From positions 434,001 through 498,000 of the forward strand of contig CAVFCW010000001.1 in assembly GCA_963621245.1 (NCBI GenBank): DNA of 64,000 bases, in the 5' to 3' direction. Shown piece after piece: positions 9,185 to 17,073 of the stretch. Under the pieces are notes generated by a model. It worked only from the letters and a program-made list of their open reading frames with translations, searched no databases and was not told the DNA's origin. The position numbers were made by a program, and so were the translations under genes. Source of the stretch: SIG603 sp963621245 (GTDB lineage Bacteria > Bacillota > Clostridia > Oscillospirales > Acutalibacteraceae). The stretch's first letter is position 1. Every line of letters begins with the position of its first letter.

Positions 9185-10396
9185 ATGACTTTTGAAGAAA
9201 TGAAGCACAAATACGCCTATACTCTTGCAAGAGTGGGCATAAATGTGCAAAAGGGTCAGATCGTTATGGTTGAGGCTGCCATCGAGGGCTATGCTTTCAC
9301 ACCGATTTTTGCAGAGGAGTGCTACAAGCTCGGTGCGTCCAACGTAATCATAAATTACCTTGATCAGGCGAATCTGAAAGTGAGAGCACACTACACTTCC
9401 GTCGACGAGATGCAGAAAGTCGACAAGGTGGAAAACGACTACTACGACTATTATATGTCTCAGGGTGCGGCGTTTGTAAGACTTGAGGGCGTTAACCCCA
9501 AGCTTATGGAAGATGTCCCCGACGAGGAGGGCAACGCTATCTTCAAGCGCACGGACAATCTTAGAAATGTAATGAGAAAGTACACAAGAAACGGCTGTCA
9601 GTGGCTCATCGCCATGATTCCCACTCAGGAATGGGCAGATTACATTCTGCCTAACAAAGAGGATAACCTCACGGAGCTTTGGAATATTCTCTTCAAGCTT
9701 TGCTACATAGACGAGACAAACGACGTCGTAAAGACATGGGAAGAACTCGGAGCAAAGAAGCACGAGCGCGGCGACAAAATCGACGAGCTTCATTTGAGAT
9801 ACCTTCACTACACCGCATCTAACGGAACTAACCTCACGGTTGAACTCACTCCCGATTCATGTTTCGGCATGAAAAGATATTTGGCGCGCATGCCAAATGA
9901 CAGAGTTGCCACATGCCCGAATATTCCAACCGAGGAAATTTGCACCTCACCGGAAAAATACGGCACAAACGGCGTTGTCTATTCTTCGAGACCGCTTGTA
10001 CTCGGCGGTAAAGCTGTTGATAACTTCGGTTTCCGCTTTGAGAACGGAAAAGTAGTCGAGGTTATTGCCGACGAGGGAAAAGAAATGCTCGAATCTTTGG
10101 TTGCAACGGACGAGGGATCTTGCTATCTCGGCGAGGCGGCTTTGGTCGAGTATCACTCACCCATTTCCATGAGCGGACTTGTCTACTACACAACTCTCAT
10201 TGACGAGAACGCAAGCTGTCACCTCGCACTTGGCAGAGCACTTTCTCCCGCTCAGCCCGAGGACGAGCGCTACACATTCAACAATTCTCAGATTCACATC
10301 GACTTCATGGTCGGCACTCCCGATATGCACATCGTGGGAATTGACGAGAACGGCAAGGAAACCGTAATATTCGATAACGGCGACTTTGCAATCTGA
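9185..10396 (+). CDS. M29 family metallo-aminopeptidase
   Basis: 403 residues. Family M29 (AmpS/PepS/aminopeptidase T) marks include FAEECYKLGASNV, MIPTQEWAD, the Glu-bearing PTEEICTSP, the His in CHLALGRAL and the HIDFMVGTPDMHI C-terminal motif; the metal ligands of the family lie in these last three. It should remove N-terminal residues from peptides in the cytosol with a two-metal centre. ATG 9185 was chosen over ATG 9176 because GGGAG (9171-9175) is correctly spaced for the former and abuts the latter. Confidence 0.92.
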   Translation: MTFEEMKHKYAYTLARVGINVQKGQIVMVEAAIEGYAFTPIFAEECYKLGASNVIINYLDQANLKVRAHYTSVDEMQKVDKVENDYYDYYMSQGAAFVRLEGVNPKLMEDVPDEEGNAIFKRTDNLRNVMRKYTRNGCQWLIAMIPTQEWADYILPNKEDNLTELWNILFKLCYIDETNDVVKTWEELGAKKHERGDKIDELHLRYLHYTASNGTNLTVELTPDSCFGMKRYLARMPNDRVATCPNIPTEEICTSPEKYGTNGVVYSSRPLVLGGKAVDNFGFRFENGKVVEVIADEGKEMLESLVATDEGSCYLGEAALVEYHSPISMSGLVYYTTLIDENASCHLALGRALSPAQPEDERYTFNNSQIHIDFMVGTPDMHIVGIDENGKETVIFDNGDFAI

Positions 10397-10422
10397 TATT
10401 AATCAAAATAAGGGTGGATTGT

Positions 10423-10677
10423 ATGAAATATAAGATTTTATCACATAAATTTGAATTCGGTCTTTTCGATATGCTCAAAACAATAGAGCTCGAGGACGGT
10501 TACAGAATTTCGGCTCAGTACATGGGCGATTATGTCGGCTACAACGTGACTAAAAACGATGAGACGGTCGATGAATTCAGTGCAAGCGGCGACGACAAAT
10601 CCTATTATTCCTCAGAGTGGGGCGAGTATTACAAATATCTCGATGAGCTCATGCCCGACGACGAAGAGGACGATTAA
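10423..10677 (+). CDS. Small acidic protein, unknown function
   Basis: 84 residues, strongly acidic at the C terminus (MPDDEEDD), with no membrane helix. Start ATG 10423 follows AGGGTGG. It begins 26 bp after the aminopeptidase stop and is followed by a terminator, so the two form an operon. I do not recognise the family. Confidence 0.75.
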   Translation: MKYKILSHKFEFGLFDMLKTIELEDGYRISAQYMGDYVGYNVTKNDETVDEFSASGDDKSYYSSEWGEYYKYLDELMPDDEEDD

Positions 10678-10699
10678 GCCAAAAGATAAATTCTGACTA

Positions 10700-10732
10700 T
10701 GAGACGCTCTCCTTTGGGGGAGCGTCTTTTTC
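10700..10732 (+). terminator. Terminator of aminopeptidase operon
   Basis: GAGACGCTCTCC / GGGGAGCGTCT hairpin followed by TTTTTCT. Confidence 0.88.
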
Positions 10733-10758
10733 TCGGTATGTATACAAATGTACGCCAC

Positions 10759-10852
10759 TTGAAAAATTCTCACAATAGTTATATAATGCCTATATCTATA
10801 CTGAAAAATGCGGCGTTTTGCGCCGACTGTTTTTTATCCGGCCAATAGCCGA
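10759..10852 (+). promoter_or_regulatory. Promoter and hairpin leader of glycosyltransferase operon
   Basis: TTGAAA (10759-10764), a 17-bp spacer and TATAAT (10782-10787) form a full sigma-A promoter. Between it and the gene lies CGGCG/CGCCG (10811-10825) followed by ACTGTTTTTT, a short terminator-like hairpin, and then CGGC/GCCG (10839-10851) just before the ribosome site. The arrangement allows conditional read-through of the leader, but I see no ligand-binding fold. Confidence 0.55.
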
Positions 10853-10867
10853 GAAGGAACTTGAAAA

Positions 10868-12310
10868 ATGAATAAAAATAAGAACCAGTTCCGAAGACTT
10901 TTATCCTACATTCTTTCGTGGGTAATTATCTTCGTGCTTACTTACCTTTACTGGGTTGTATGGACAACCTACTACGCCAACAGTATTCCGAATCCTTATT
11001 GGCGCAAAGGTAACTGGGTTGTTGTCGGAGTTTACGCCATTATAACCTATGCGTTCATGAAACTGTACGGTTCGAGAAATATCGGCGACTATCGCACCGT
11101 TGATATAATCTACTCGCAGTGTCTGACCGTTATAATGGTAAACGCCTTTGACTACGGCATAGTCTCGCTTATCAACCGCTGGTTTGCGGGAATTAAGCCT
11201 ATGCTTTTGCTTACGGTCTTTGATTTTCTGTGCGTCATATCATGGGCGATAATATCAAAGTACATTTACAGCAAAATTTACAGCGCACGACAACTGTTGC
11301 TTGTATACGGCGACCACGACCCCGACGGCTTCATCAACAAGATGAACACCAGAAAAGATAAGTACAACATAAGAGAGTTCTTTTGCGTGAATAATTTCAC
11401 CGAACAGGAAGTCTTCTCGAAAATCGAGGAGTACGAGTCCGTCATCATATGCGATATTCCCGCACAGAAACGAAACCAGCTGATTAAATTCTGTTTCAGC
11501 AAAAACATCCGTGCCTACGTAACGCCCAAGCTCTCGGACATCATTCTTCTCGGAGCGGAAAGCTCGAATATTTTCGACAGCCCGCTTTTAATCTGTAAGA
11601 ACAGAGGAATAAGACTTGAGAAGAGAATAATCAAGCGTATACTCGACCTTCTGATTATTATTCCCATCACGCTCATCACCTTGCCGTTTATGCTCATTTT
11701 TGCGCTTATCATCAAGCTCACGGACGGCGGAGATGTTTTCTACAAGCAGAAGAGACTCACGCTAAACGGAAAGGTTTTCGAAATATATAAATTCAGAACC
11801 ATGAGAATGAACTCCGAAAACGGCGTAGCACAGCTTGCCAAGAAGGACGACGACAGAATTACCCCCATTGGAAAATTCTTAAGAAAAACTCACCTTGACG
11901 AGCTTGCCCAGGTTATCAATATTTTAAAGGGCGAAATGAGCGTTGTCGGTCCAAGACCCGAAAGGCCAGAAATTGCCGACGAGTACTCAAAGGTAGTGCC
12001 GGAATTTAATTTCCGTCTTAAAGCCAAGGCGGGACTTACGGGTTACGCTCAGGTTTTCGGAAAATACAACACCACGCCTTACGACAAGCTTAAGCTTGAT
12101 TTGTATTACATCGAGCATCAGAGCGCATTGCTTGACATCGAGCTTATTCTGAAAACGATCAGAATAATGTTCACAAAGGAAGCAAGCGAAGGCATAGAAA
12201 AGAACCAGACAACAGCCCTCGGCTCACCGTTCAGTTCGACAAAGCAGGACATCACGATTATCGATGATGACGGCAACGTAAAGGTAGATATGATTGAAAA
12301 TGAAAGCTGA
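10868..12310 (+). CDS. Polyprenyl glycosylphosphotransferase (exopolysaccharide initiation)
   Basis: 480 residues. N-terminal membrane helices are followed by a CoA-binding-like middle region and the C-terminal bacterial sugar transferase domain: a hydrophobic re-entrant segment (RILDLLIIIPITLITLPFML), then KFRTM, a Leu-Asp-Glu-Leu-type motif (LDELAQVINILKGEMS) and VVGPRPERPE. Such enzymes (WbaP/WcaJ group) load the first sugar-phosphate onto undecaprenyl phosphate at the cytoplasmic membrane face. It overlaps the next glycosyltransferase by 11 bp, so the two are coupled. No polymerase or flippase lies nearby, so this is an isolated two-gene surface-glycan unit. Confidence 0.92.
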   Translation: MNKNKNQFRRLLSYILSWVIIFVLTYLYWVVWTTYYANSIPNPYWRKGNWVVVGVYAIITYAFMKLYGSRNIGDYRTVDIIYSQCLTVIMVNAFDYGIVSLINRWFAGIKPMLLLTVFDFLCVISWAIISKYIYSKIYSARQLLLVYGDHDPDGFINKMNTRKDKYNIREFFCVNNFTEQEVFSKIEEYESVIICDIPAQKRNQLIKFCFSKNIRAYVTPKLSDIILLGAESSNIFDSPLLICKNRGIRLEKRIIKRILDLLIIIPITLITLPFMLIFALIIKLTDGGDVFYKQKRLTLNGKVFEIYKFRTMRMNSENGVAQLAKKDDDRITPIGKFLRKTHLDELAQVINILKGEMSVVGPRPERPEIADEYSKVVPEFNFRLKAKAGLTGYAQVFGKYNTTPYDKLKLDLYYIEHQSALLDIELILKTIRIMFTKEASEGIEKNQTTALGSPFSSTKQDITIIDDDGNVKVDMIENES

Positions 12311-13070
12311 TATATCGGTAATCATCCCCATACACAACGCTGAAAAAACAATAATCGATGCGCTTGCCTCCGTTGTTTCACAGCGTTTGCACGAGGATGA
12401 CACGCTCGAAATCATTTTGGTCGATGACCAAAGCGATGACGGCGGAATTAAAAAAGCGGTCGACTTTCTCACAGAAAACGGCGCTTGCTTCAAGCTTTTA
12501 AAAACAGAAAAGAGATCCGGCCCCGGCGGCGCAAGAACTCTCGGAGTTGAAAACTCAAGCGGAAATTTAATCGCTTTTCTCGACAGCGACGATATTTGGG
12601 CAAAGGATAAGCTTATAAAACAGCTTGCCGCAATGCACGGCTCAAAAGCTGTTATGTGCTCAACGGCAAGAGAGTTTATCGAGGCGGACGGAACACACAC
12701 GGGAATAATCGTTCCCGTAAGCTCAAAAATCACCTACAAAGATTTGCTCAAGACAAACAGCATATCCCTCTCCTCCGTTCTCATCAAGCGCAAAGTAATT
12801 CTCAAGCACCCCATGACGAGTGACCAAAGCGTTCACGAGGACTATGTTTGCTGGCTGAAGATACTCAAAGAGCACGAATACTGCGTCGGCATTAACGAGC
12901 CGCTTCTCTACTACAGAAAAAGCGAAAATCAGATTTCCGCAGGCACGGTAAGCACCGCAAAAAAACACTTCAAATCCTTGCGTCAGTCGGGAATAAATCC
13001 CGCCATGAGCCTTGTTTACTTTGCAAGCTATGCCGTAAACGGCGTAATCAAACACAAGGGACTGAAATAA
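12300..13070 (+). CDS. Glycosyltransferase family 2
   Basis: 256 residues with a GT-A fold start (DISVIIPIHNAEKTI), a nucleotide-binding Asp pair (LVDDQSDD), GPGGARTLG and the metal-binding FLDSDD motif. The C-terminal part has HEDYVCWLKIL, like transferases that read an acceptor sugar. Start ATG 12300 lies inside the end of the preceding gene. It probably adds the second sugar to the lipid-linked product of the upstream transferase. Confidence 0.9.
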   Translation: MKADISVIIPIHNAEKTIIDALASVVSQRLHEDDTLEIILVDDQSDDGGIKKAVDFLTENGACFKLLKTEKRSGPGGARTLGVENSSGNLIAFLDSDDIWAKDKLIKQLAAMHGSKAVMCSTAREFIEADGTHTGIIVPVSSKITYKDLLKTNSISLSSVLIKRKVILKHPMTSDQSVHEDYVCWLKILKEHEYCVGINEPLLYYRKSENQISAGTVSTAKKHFKSLRQSGINPAMSLVYFASYAVNGVIKHKGLK

Positions 13071-13081
13071 ACTTATGCAAA

Positions 13082-13117
13082 AACATCCGAGTTTTTCGCT
13101 CGGATGTTTATTTTTTT
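13082..13117. terminator. Bidirectional terminator
   Basis: ACATCCGAG / CTCGGATGT hairpin with a T-rich run on the right and A-run on the left, between the convergent glycosyltransferase and DUF4130-type genes; the T-run overlaps the stop of the latter. Confidence 0.85.
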
Positions 13118-13863
13118 CCTTGATTTTCTTTTCGCATTCTTTTGGGCGGCAACGGCCCAAGTTCACCGATTACTTCTCCTTCCAGTGTGAGCATATCGAA
13201 AAATTTCTTCCAAAGTCCACGATAATTGCTCTCCTCCGGTGAGAACGGCGGCGGCGCAATCTTCCCCGCACTTACGAAAAAACTTCGTCCGTCACGGTGC
13301 AAAAGCGCAGTCCCGTGAACATCGTCATATATCATGAACACATCCGCCGCCATACGATCGGAAAAATGATCCGCAATAAGCGGGAGAATATTGTTTTTCG
13401 GTGAAATTCTGCTCATGAGAACTCCGCCGTAGTCCGAAAAAGCAATCATTCCCGTCATGTGGTGAGCCTCCCTTGATAGAAGCTGAACAGCTTTTCTCAT
13501 GGCGGCAACGTGTTCGTTTTCGAGCATATCGGTAACGACTGCGCCATACTTAAATCCGAGATAAATAAACGATAATATGTGAATTTCCTTTTCGGCAAGG
13601 CAGCTCAAAAAACTCTCCTCGATAAGCTCCTTTGCGCCAAGAGAAACCTTAACGGGCACGCTTCTCTTAACCCTTTCGGCACGTGATAAGTCGGTTTCGA
13701 TACGCTTGACGGGAAAAATCGTGTCCCGTGCTTCGTCCTCTCTTTCTATCGCAGTCGGCAATTCTTTTTTGAGAAAACTCTCAAATACACAGCACATAAG
13801 TCCGTCAAAACTGCCGTCGTAGTGATAAACCACATGGTTTTGAAGAAATTCGGCGCTCATCAT
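13108..13863 (-). CDS. DUF4130-type putative DNA metabolism protein
   Basis: 251 residues. VYHYDGSFDGLMCCVFESF at the N terminus and the C-terminal half (HMTGMIAFSDYGGVLMSRISPKN, MIYDDVHGTALLH) match the family of putative DNA metabolism proteins (DUF4130). These usually pair with a radical SAM protein; here the neighbour is DNA polymerase IV, ending 33 bp upstream. Start ATG 13863 follows GAGGTGA. The pairing and the SOS boxes upstream of dinB suggest a DNA damage role, though the reaction is unknown. Confidence 0.82.
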   Translation of the reverse strand: MMSAEFLQNHVVYHYDGSFDGLMCCVFESFLKKELPTAIEREDEARDTIFPVKRIETDLSRAERVKRSVPVKVSLGAKELIEESFLSCLAEKEIHILSFIYLGFKYGAVVTDMLENEHVAAMRKAVQLLSREAHHMTGMIAFSDYGGVLMSRISPKNNILPLIADHFSDRMAADVFMIYDDVHGTALLHRDGRSFFVSAGKIAPPPFSPEESNYRGLWKKFFDMLTLEGEVIGELGPLPPKRMRKENQGKK

Positions 13864-13896
13864 CGAAAATCACCTCGCATTAAATTTACTTTAGAA

Positions 13897-15165
13897 TTAA
13901 CCCGAGAAAAATCCGACAGGATGAACCGTGTGATCTTCCCTCGGATTAATCCTCGATAGAGCACGGTTTGATATAAAAACGCCCCTTACCAAACTGTCTC
14001 TGCCGTAAGTATCCCTGAGCATTTCAACGGTGTTTTCAAGCTTTGCCCATCTTCTGCTCATTCTCTCCTCGGGATAAAGCGAGCACTGCGAGCCGACATC
14101 CTCGCAGAGCTTAATCGCACGAACGCCTATGTTTCGAAGCGGTCGGGTTTCGCCGCTCTCCTTGTAGAGTTTGAACGCAAATTTAAAGATACTCTCAGAG
14201 TCGGAAACGGGAAAATCGGTCACGCACTGACATCCGTATCTGTACAAATCGGCTGTTCTCATACTTATTTGTACGCCCGTTGCCGCCAAACCATTCTCAC
14301 GAAGTCGCTCTGCCACACTTTCGCTTAGCACATAGAGCATAATTTTCACGTCCTCGTCGTCGGTCATATCAACGGGCGTTGTAGCCGTGTTTCCTATGCT
14401 CTTAATCACGCGCTCGAAATCGGCTGTAACAACGGGCGAAACATCGTTTCCGTTGGCGAATGCCGACAGCATAAGTCCGTTTTTTCCGAATATTTTGAGA
14501 AGAAAATCGGGGTCGGTGTTTGCAAGCGCACCTATCGTGTTTATTCCGTATTTTTTGAGTTTTCTCTCGGTTGCCCTTCCCACCATGAGCAGATCTTCCA
14601 CGGGAAGCTTCCACACTTTTTCGCGGTAATTCTCCCGTGTGAACTCCGTCACGGCGTCGGGCTTTTTGTAATCACTGCCGAGCTTTGCGAAAATCTTGTT
14701 CCAAGATACGCCTATCGAAACCGTAAGCCCAAGCTCCTCTTTAATTCTCTCCCTTATCTCCTCGGCTATCTCCATTCCGCTGCCGAAAAGCATACGGCTG
14801 CCCGTCACATCAAGCCAGCACTCGTCCATGCCGAAAGCCTCGACCTGATCGGTATACTGCATGTAAATATGCCTTGCAAGCGAAGAATACTTCTTGTATC
14901 TGTCATAATGCGCCGGACAGAACTCCAAATCGGGACACTTCTGCTTTGCTTGCCAAAGCGCCTCGCCCGTCTGCACACCCGCCTTTTTTGCAAGCATATT
15001 CTTTGCAAGAACTATACCGTGCCTCGACTCCTTATCGCCGCCCACAGCCATGGGAATGTCCTTAAGTGACGGATTATAAAGCGTCTCGACAGAAGCATAG
15101 AAGTTATTCATATCAACATGAAGAATAACTCTGTCCGAGGAAAAATCTCTTCTAAATTCATTCAT
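13897..15165 (-). CDS. dinB: DNA polymerase IV (Y-family)
   Basis: 422 residues. Catalytic motifs are the HVDMNNFYASVE metal site and GMDECWLDVTGS with the Asp-Glu pair, followed by VSIGVSWNKIFAKLGSDYKKP, the thumb helix-hairpin-helix (TIGALANTD) and a little-finger domain. It performs error-prone lesion bypass. The ATG at 15165 is separated by one base from the stop of a 21-codon upstream ORF and has no clear ribosome site of its own, which suggests translational coupling. Two SOS boxes lie about 130-170 bp upstream. Confidence 0.95.
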   Translation of the reverse strand: MNEFRRDFSSDRVILHVDMNNFYASVETLYNPSLKDIPMAVGGDKESRHGIVLAKNMLAKKAGVQTGEALWQAKQKCPDLEFCPAHYDRYKKYSSLARHIYMQYTDQVEAFGMDECWLDVTGSRMLFGSGMEIAEEIRERIKEELGLTVSIGVSWNKIFAKLGSDYKKPDAVTEFTRENYREKVWKLPVEDLLMVGRATERKLKKYGINTIGALANTDPDFLLKIFGKNGLMLSAFANGNDVSPVVTADFERVIKSIGNTATTPVDMTDDEDVKIMLYVLSESVAERLRENGLAATGVQISMRTADLYRYGCQCVTDFPVSDSESIFKFAFKLYKESGETRPLRNIGVRAIKLCEDVGSQCSLYPEERMSRRWAKLENTVEMLRDTYGRDSLVRGVFISNRALSRINPREDHTVHPVGFFSG

Positions 15166-15166
15166 A

Positions 15167-15232
15167 TCAGGTTGATTTCATGACGAGATAACCAAAGAGA
15201 AAAATACTCACCGCCGTAACCAAAACATTCAT
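15167..15232 (-). CDS. 21-residue hydrophobic leader ORF coupled to dinB
   Basis: ATG 15232 follows AAAAGGGG with good spacing and opens a 21-codon frame (MNVLVTAVSIFLFGYLVMKS plus T). The peptide is one membrane helix with a Lys near the end. Its TGA is followed after one base by the dinB ATG, so its translation probably feeds dinB. It could also be a functional SOS-induced membrane peptide. It is too short to judge from coding statistics. Confidence 0.6.
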   Translation of the reverse strand: MNVLVTAVSIFLFGYLVMKST

Positions 15233-15297
15233 AATTCTATCCCCTTTTTTGAATAATAAAATATCTCACTCAGTCTGTTTTTGCAAACATTTATTCA

Positions 15298-15339
15298 GAA
15301 CAAGCGTTTGCTTATAAGCTTATTATAGAACATTTGTTT
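15298..15339. promoter_or_regulatory. Two LexA (SOS) boxes upstream of dinB
   Basis: GAACAAGCGTTT (15298-15309) and GAACATTTGTTT (15328-15339) both fit the Gram-positive LexA/DinR core GAAC-N4-GTTY. Their starts are exactly 30 bp apart, close to three helical turns, so two dimers would bind the same face. They lie in the dinB upstream region. Confidence 0.72.
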
Positions 15340-15474
15340 TAAAAGTCAACCGTAAATCGAAAATATATTCGAAATATTTGTTTGCTACAATATGTGGTGT
15401 GAAGACTTGCTCGAACAACATTCCGTTCAAAAAAGAACAAAGTGTAAACAAGCTGTAAATTGATTGGAAGTATA

Positions 15475-15503
15475 TTGAAAATGCGATTTTTGGGATTTAT
15501 AAT
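15475..15503 (+). promoter_or_regulatory. Sigma-A promoter of zinc-ribbon membrane protein gene
   Basis: TTGAAA (15475-15480), 17 bp, TATAAT (15498-15503), about 50 bp before the gene. The rest of the 15340-15474 gap holds only an imperfect GAAC-N8-GTTC dyad near 15415 whose spacing does not fit LexA. Confidence 0.65.
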
Positions 15504-15549
15504 ATAGCCATAAAATAACTATTGAGTAAAAGATTATTAATGAAAGCGA

Positions 15550-15957
15550 GTGCTGATTTTGTTTTTAAGAAAACTTCAGGAATTTATGTACGGACGCTAC
15601 GGAACGGATAAACTTAATGTATTTTTGCTTGTAATCGGACTGATCCTGTCGATGATCGGAAGCCTTACAAGAATTTCGGTTATTGTTCTCATACCGTATG
15701 TAATTTACGCCTATGCCATCTTCAGACTTCTTTCAAAGAACTATTCTGCAAGGCAGAAAGAGAATATCGCATTTTTGAAAGTTTGGAATCCTATCGAAAA
15801 ATGGTTCAGATTTCAGAAGAGAAAGTTTGACGACAGAAAAACCTACACCTACTTCAGATGCCCCAACTGCCACCAGCAACTGAGAGCACCCAAGGGCAGA
15901 GGCAAAATTAAGGTCACCTGTCAAAATTGCCGCAAGGAATTCGTCAAAAAGGTTTGA
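15550..15957 (+). CDS. Small membrane protein with C-terminal zinc ribbon
   Basis: Up to 135 residues: two membrane helices (about residues 22-62), a basic linker, then CPNC and CQNC 17 residues apart, a zinc-ribbon pair of CxxC knuckles, ending KEFVKKV. The longest frame begins at GTG 15550; TTG 15559 (giving MFLRKL...) fits the related pattern of a short basic start before FMYGRYG, so the true start is uncertain. Function unknown. Confidence 0.75.
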   Translation: MLILFLRKLQEFMYGRYGTDKLNVFLLVIGLILSMIGSLTRISVIVLIPYVIYAYAIFRLLSKNYSARQKENIAFLKVWNPIEKWFRFQKRKFDDRKTYTYFRCPNCHQQLRAPKGRGKIKVTCQNCRKEFVKKV

Positions 15958-16000
15958 TGAATTAATTTATATATCAATTTATATATGAGGAGTTATTGAT

Positions 16001-16975
16001 ATGAATGTAGCATTACTCGGAACATGGCATGTTCACGCACCGGAATACAGCGAGGCCGTTATAAACAGCGGCAAGGCAAACCTCGTCAAGGTTTGGGACG
16101 CAGATTTGGAAAAGGCTAAATCTTTTGCCGCTAAGTATTCCATTGCTTACACAGATAAGCTCGAGGAAATTCTCGAGGACGAAAGCATCGACAGCGTGCT
16201 TGTTTGCACGGCAACAGGAGAGCACACAAGCGTTATTCCCGCAGCCGCAAAAGCAGGCAAGAACATCTTCACGGAAAAGGTTCTCGCATTCACGACAGCC
16301 GAGGCTGAGGCAATCAAAAAGGTTGTTGACGAGAGCGGAGTTAAATTTACAATCTCCTATCCGCACAGAACATGGGGAAAATTGAAGTATGCAAAGGATC
16401 TCATCGCAGAGGGCAAACTCGGAAAAATCACCTATGCAAGAGTGAGAAACGTTCACTCGGGCGTTTCCGACGGTTGGCTTCCCGAGCACTTCTTTGACAA
16501 AGAGCAGTGCGGCGGCGGCGCAATGATGGATCTCGGCGCACACCCAATGTATACTCTCGCTTGGCTTTTGGGCGAGCCGAAGAGCATAACATCCACCTTC
16601 ACATCCGTTTACGGCAAACCCGTTGAGGACAATGCGGTTTCAGTGCTTGAATTTGACGGTGGCGTTATCGGCGTATCCGAGACAGGTTTTGTCTCAAAGG
16701 ATAACCCCTACACGCTCGAGCTCAGCGGAACAGCAGGCGCACTTCTCGTTCACGGCGACAGAGTTTCAAGCTGCAGCCCCGCAACGGACGGCGAGTGGAA
16801 ACACTTGCACAACGAGTGGCTTCCCGAAAACGATCCCCTTCCGATTTACCAGTGGATTGATGCCGTTATAAACGACACAAAGGCACCGTTCGGCACAGAT
16901 GAAGCTGTTACCCTTTCAAAGCTTATGGAGGGCGCATACAAAGCCTCTGAGAGCGGTGAGAAATATTACTTCTAA
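16001..16975 (+). CDS. Gfo/Idh/MocA family oxidoreductase
   Basis: 324 residues. An N-terminal Rossmann fold (NVALLGTWHVHAPEY) and a FTEKVLAFT segment in place of the usual EKP motif are followed by the C-terminal substrate domain with GGGAMMDLGAHPMYTLAWLLG. Such enzymes oxidise sugars or cyclitols with NAD(P). RBS GAGGAG precedes ATG 16001. It stands alone with its own terminator; the substrate is not evident. Confidence 0.9.
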   Translation: MNVALLGTWHVHAPEYSEAVINSGKANLVKVWDADLEKAKSFAAKYSIAYTDKLEEILEDESIDSVLVCTATGEHTSVIPAAAKAGKNIFTEKVLAFTTAEAEAIKKVVDESGVKFTISYPHRTWGKLKYAKDLIAEGKLGKITYARVRNVHSGVSDGWLPEHFFDKEQCGGGAMMDLGAHPMYTLAWLLGEPKSITSTFTSVYGKPVEDNAVSVLEFDGGVIGVSETGFVSKDNPYTLELSGTAGALLVHGDRVSSCSPATDGEWKHLHNEWLPENDPLPIYQWIDAVINDTKAPFGTDEAVTLSKLMEGAYKASESGEKYYF

Positions 16976-16981
16976 AAACTT

Positions 16982-17012
16982 TGGGCGTCTCAAAAGAGAC
17001 GCCCTTTTCTTA
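16982..17012 (+). terminator. Terminator after Gfo/Idh gene
   Basis: GGGCGTCTC / GAGACGCCC with an AAAA loop, then TTTTCTT. Confidence 0.88.
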
Positions 17013-17028
17013 TTTGATTTTTTCGCAA

Positions 17029-17058
17029 AAAGAACGCCGACCTTTAGGGTCGGCGTTC
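17029..17058 (-). terminator. Terminator of glycogen operon
   Basis: AACGCCGACC / GGGTCGGCGTT hairpin; on the minus strand it is followed by TTCTTTTT, placing it just beyond glgA. Confidence 0.85.
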
Positions 17059-17073
17059 CGATTATTATCGATT

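Noticed and set aside
15411..15430. Third SOS box (GAAC-N8-GTTC)
   Set aside because: Half-site spacing is eight, not four; it does not fit LexA.
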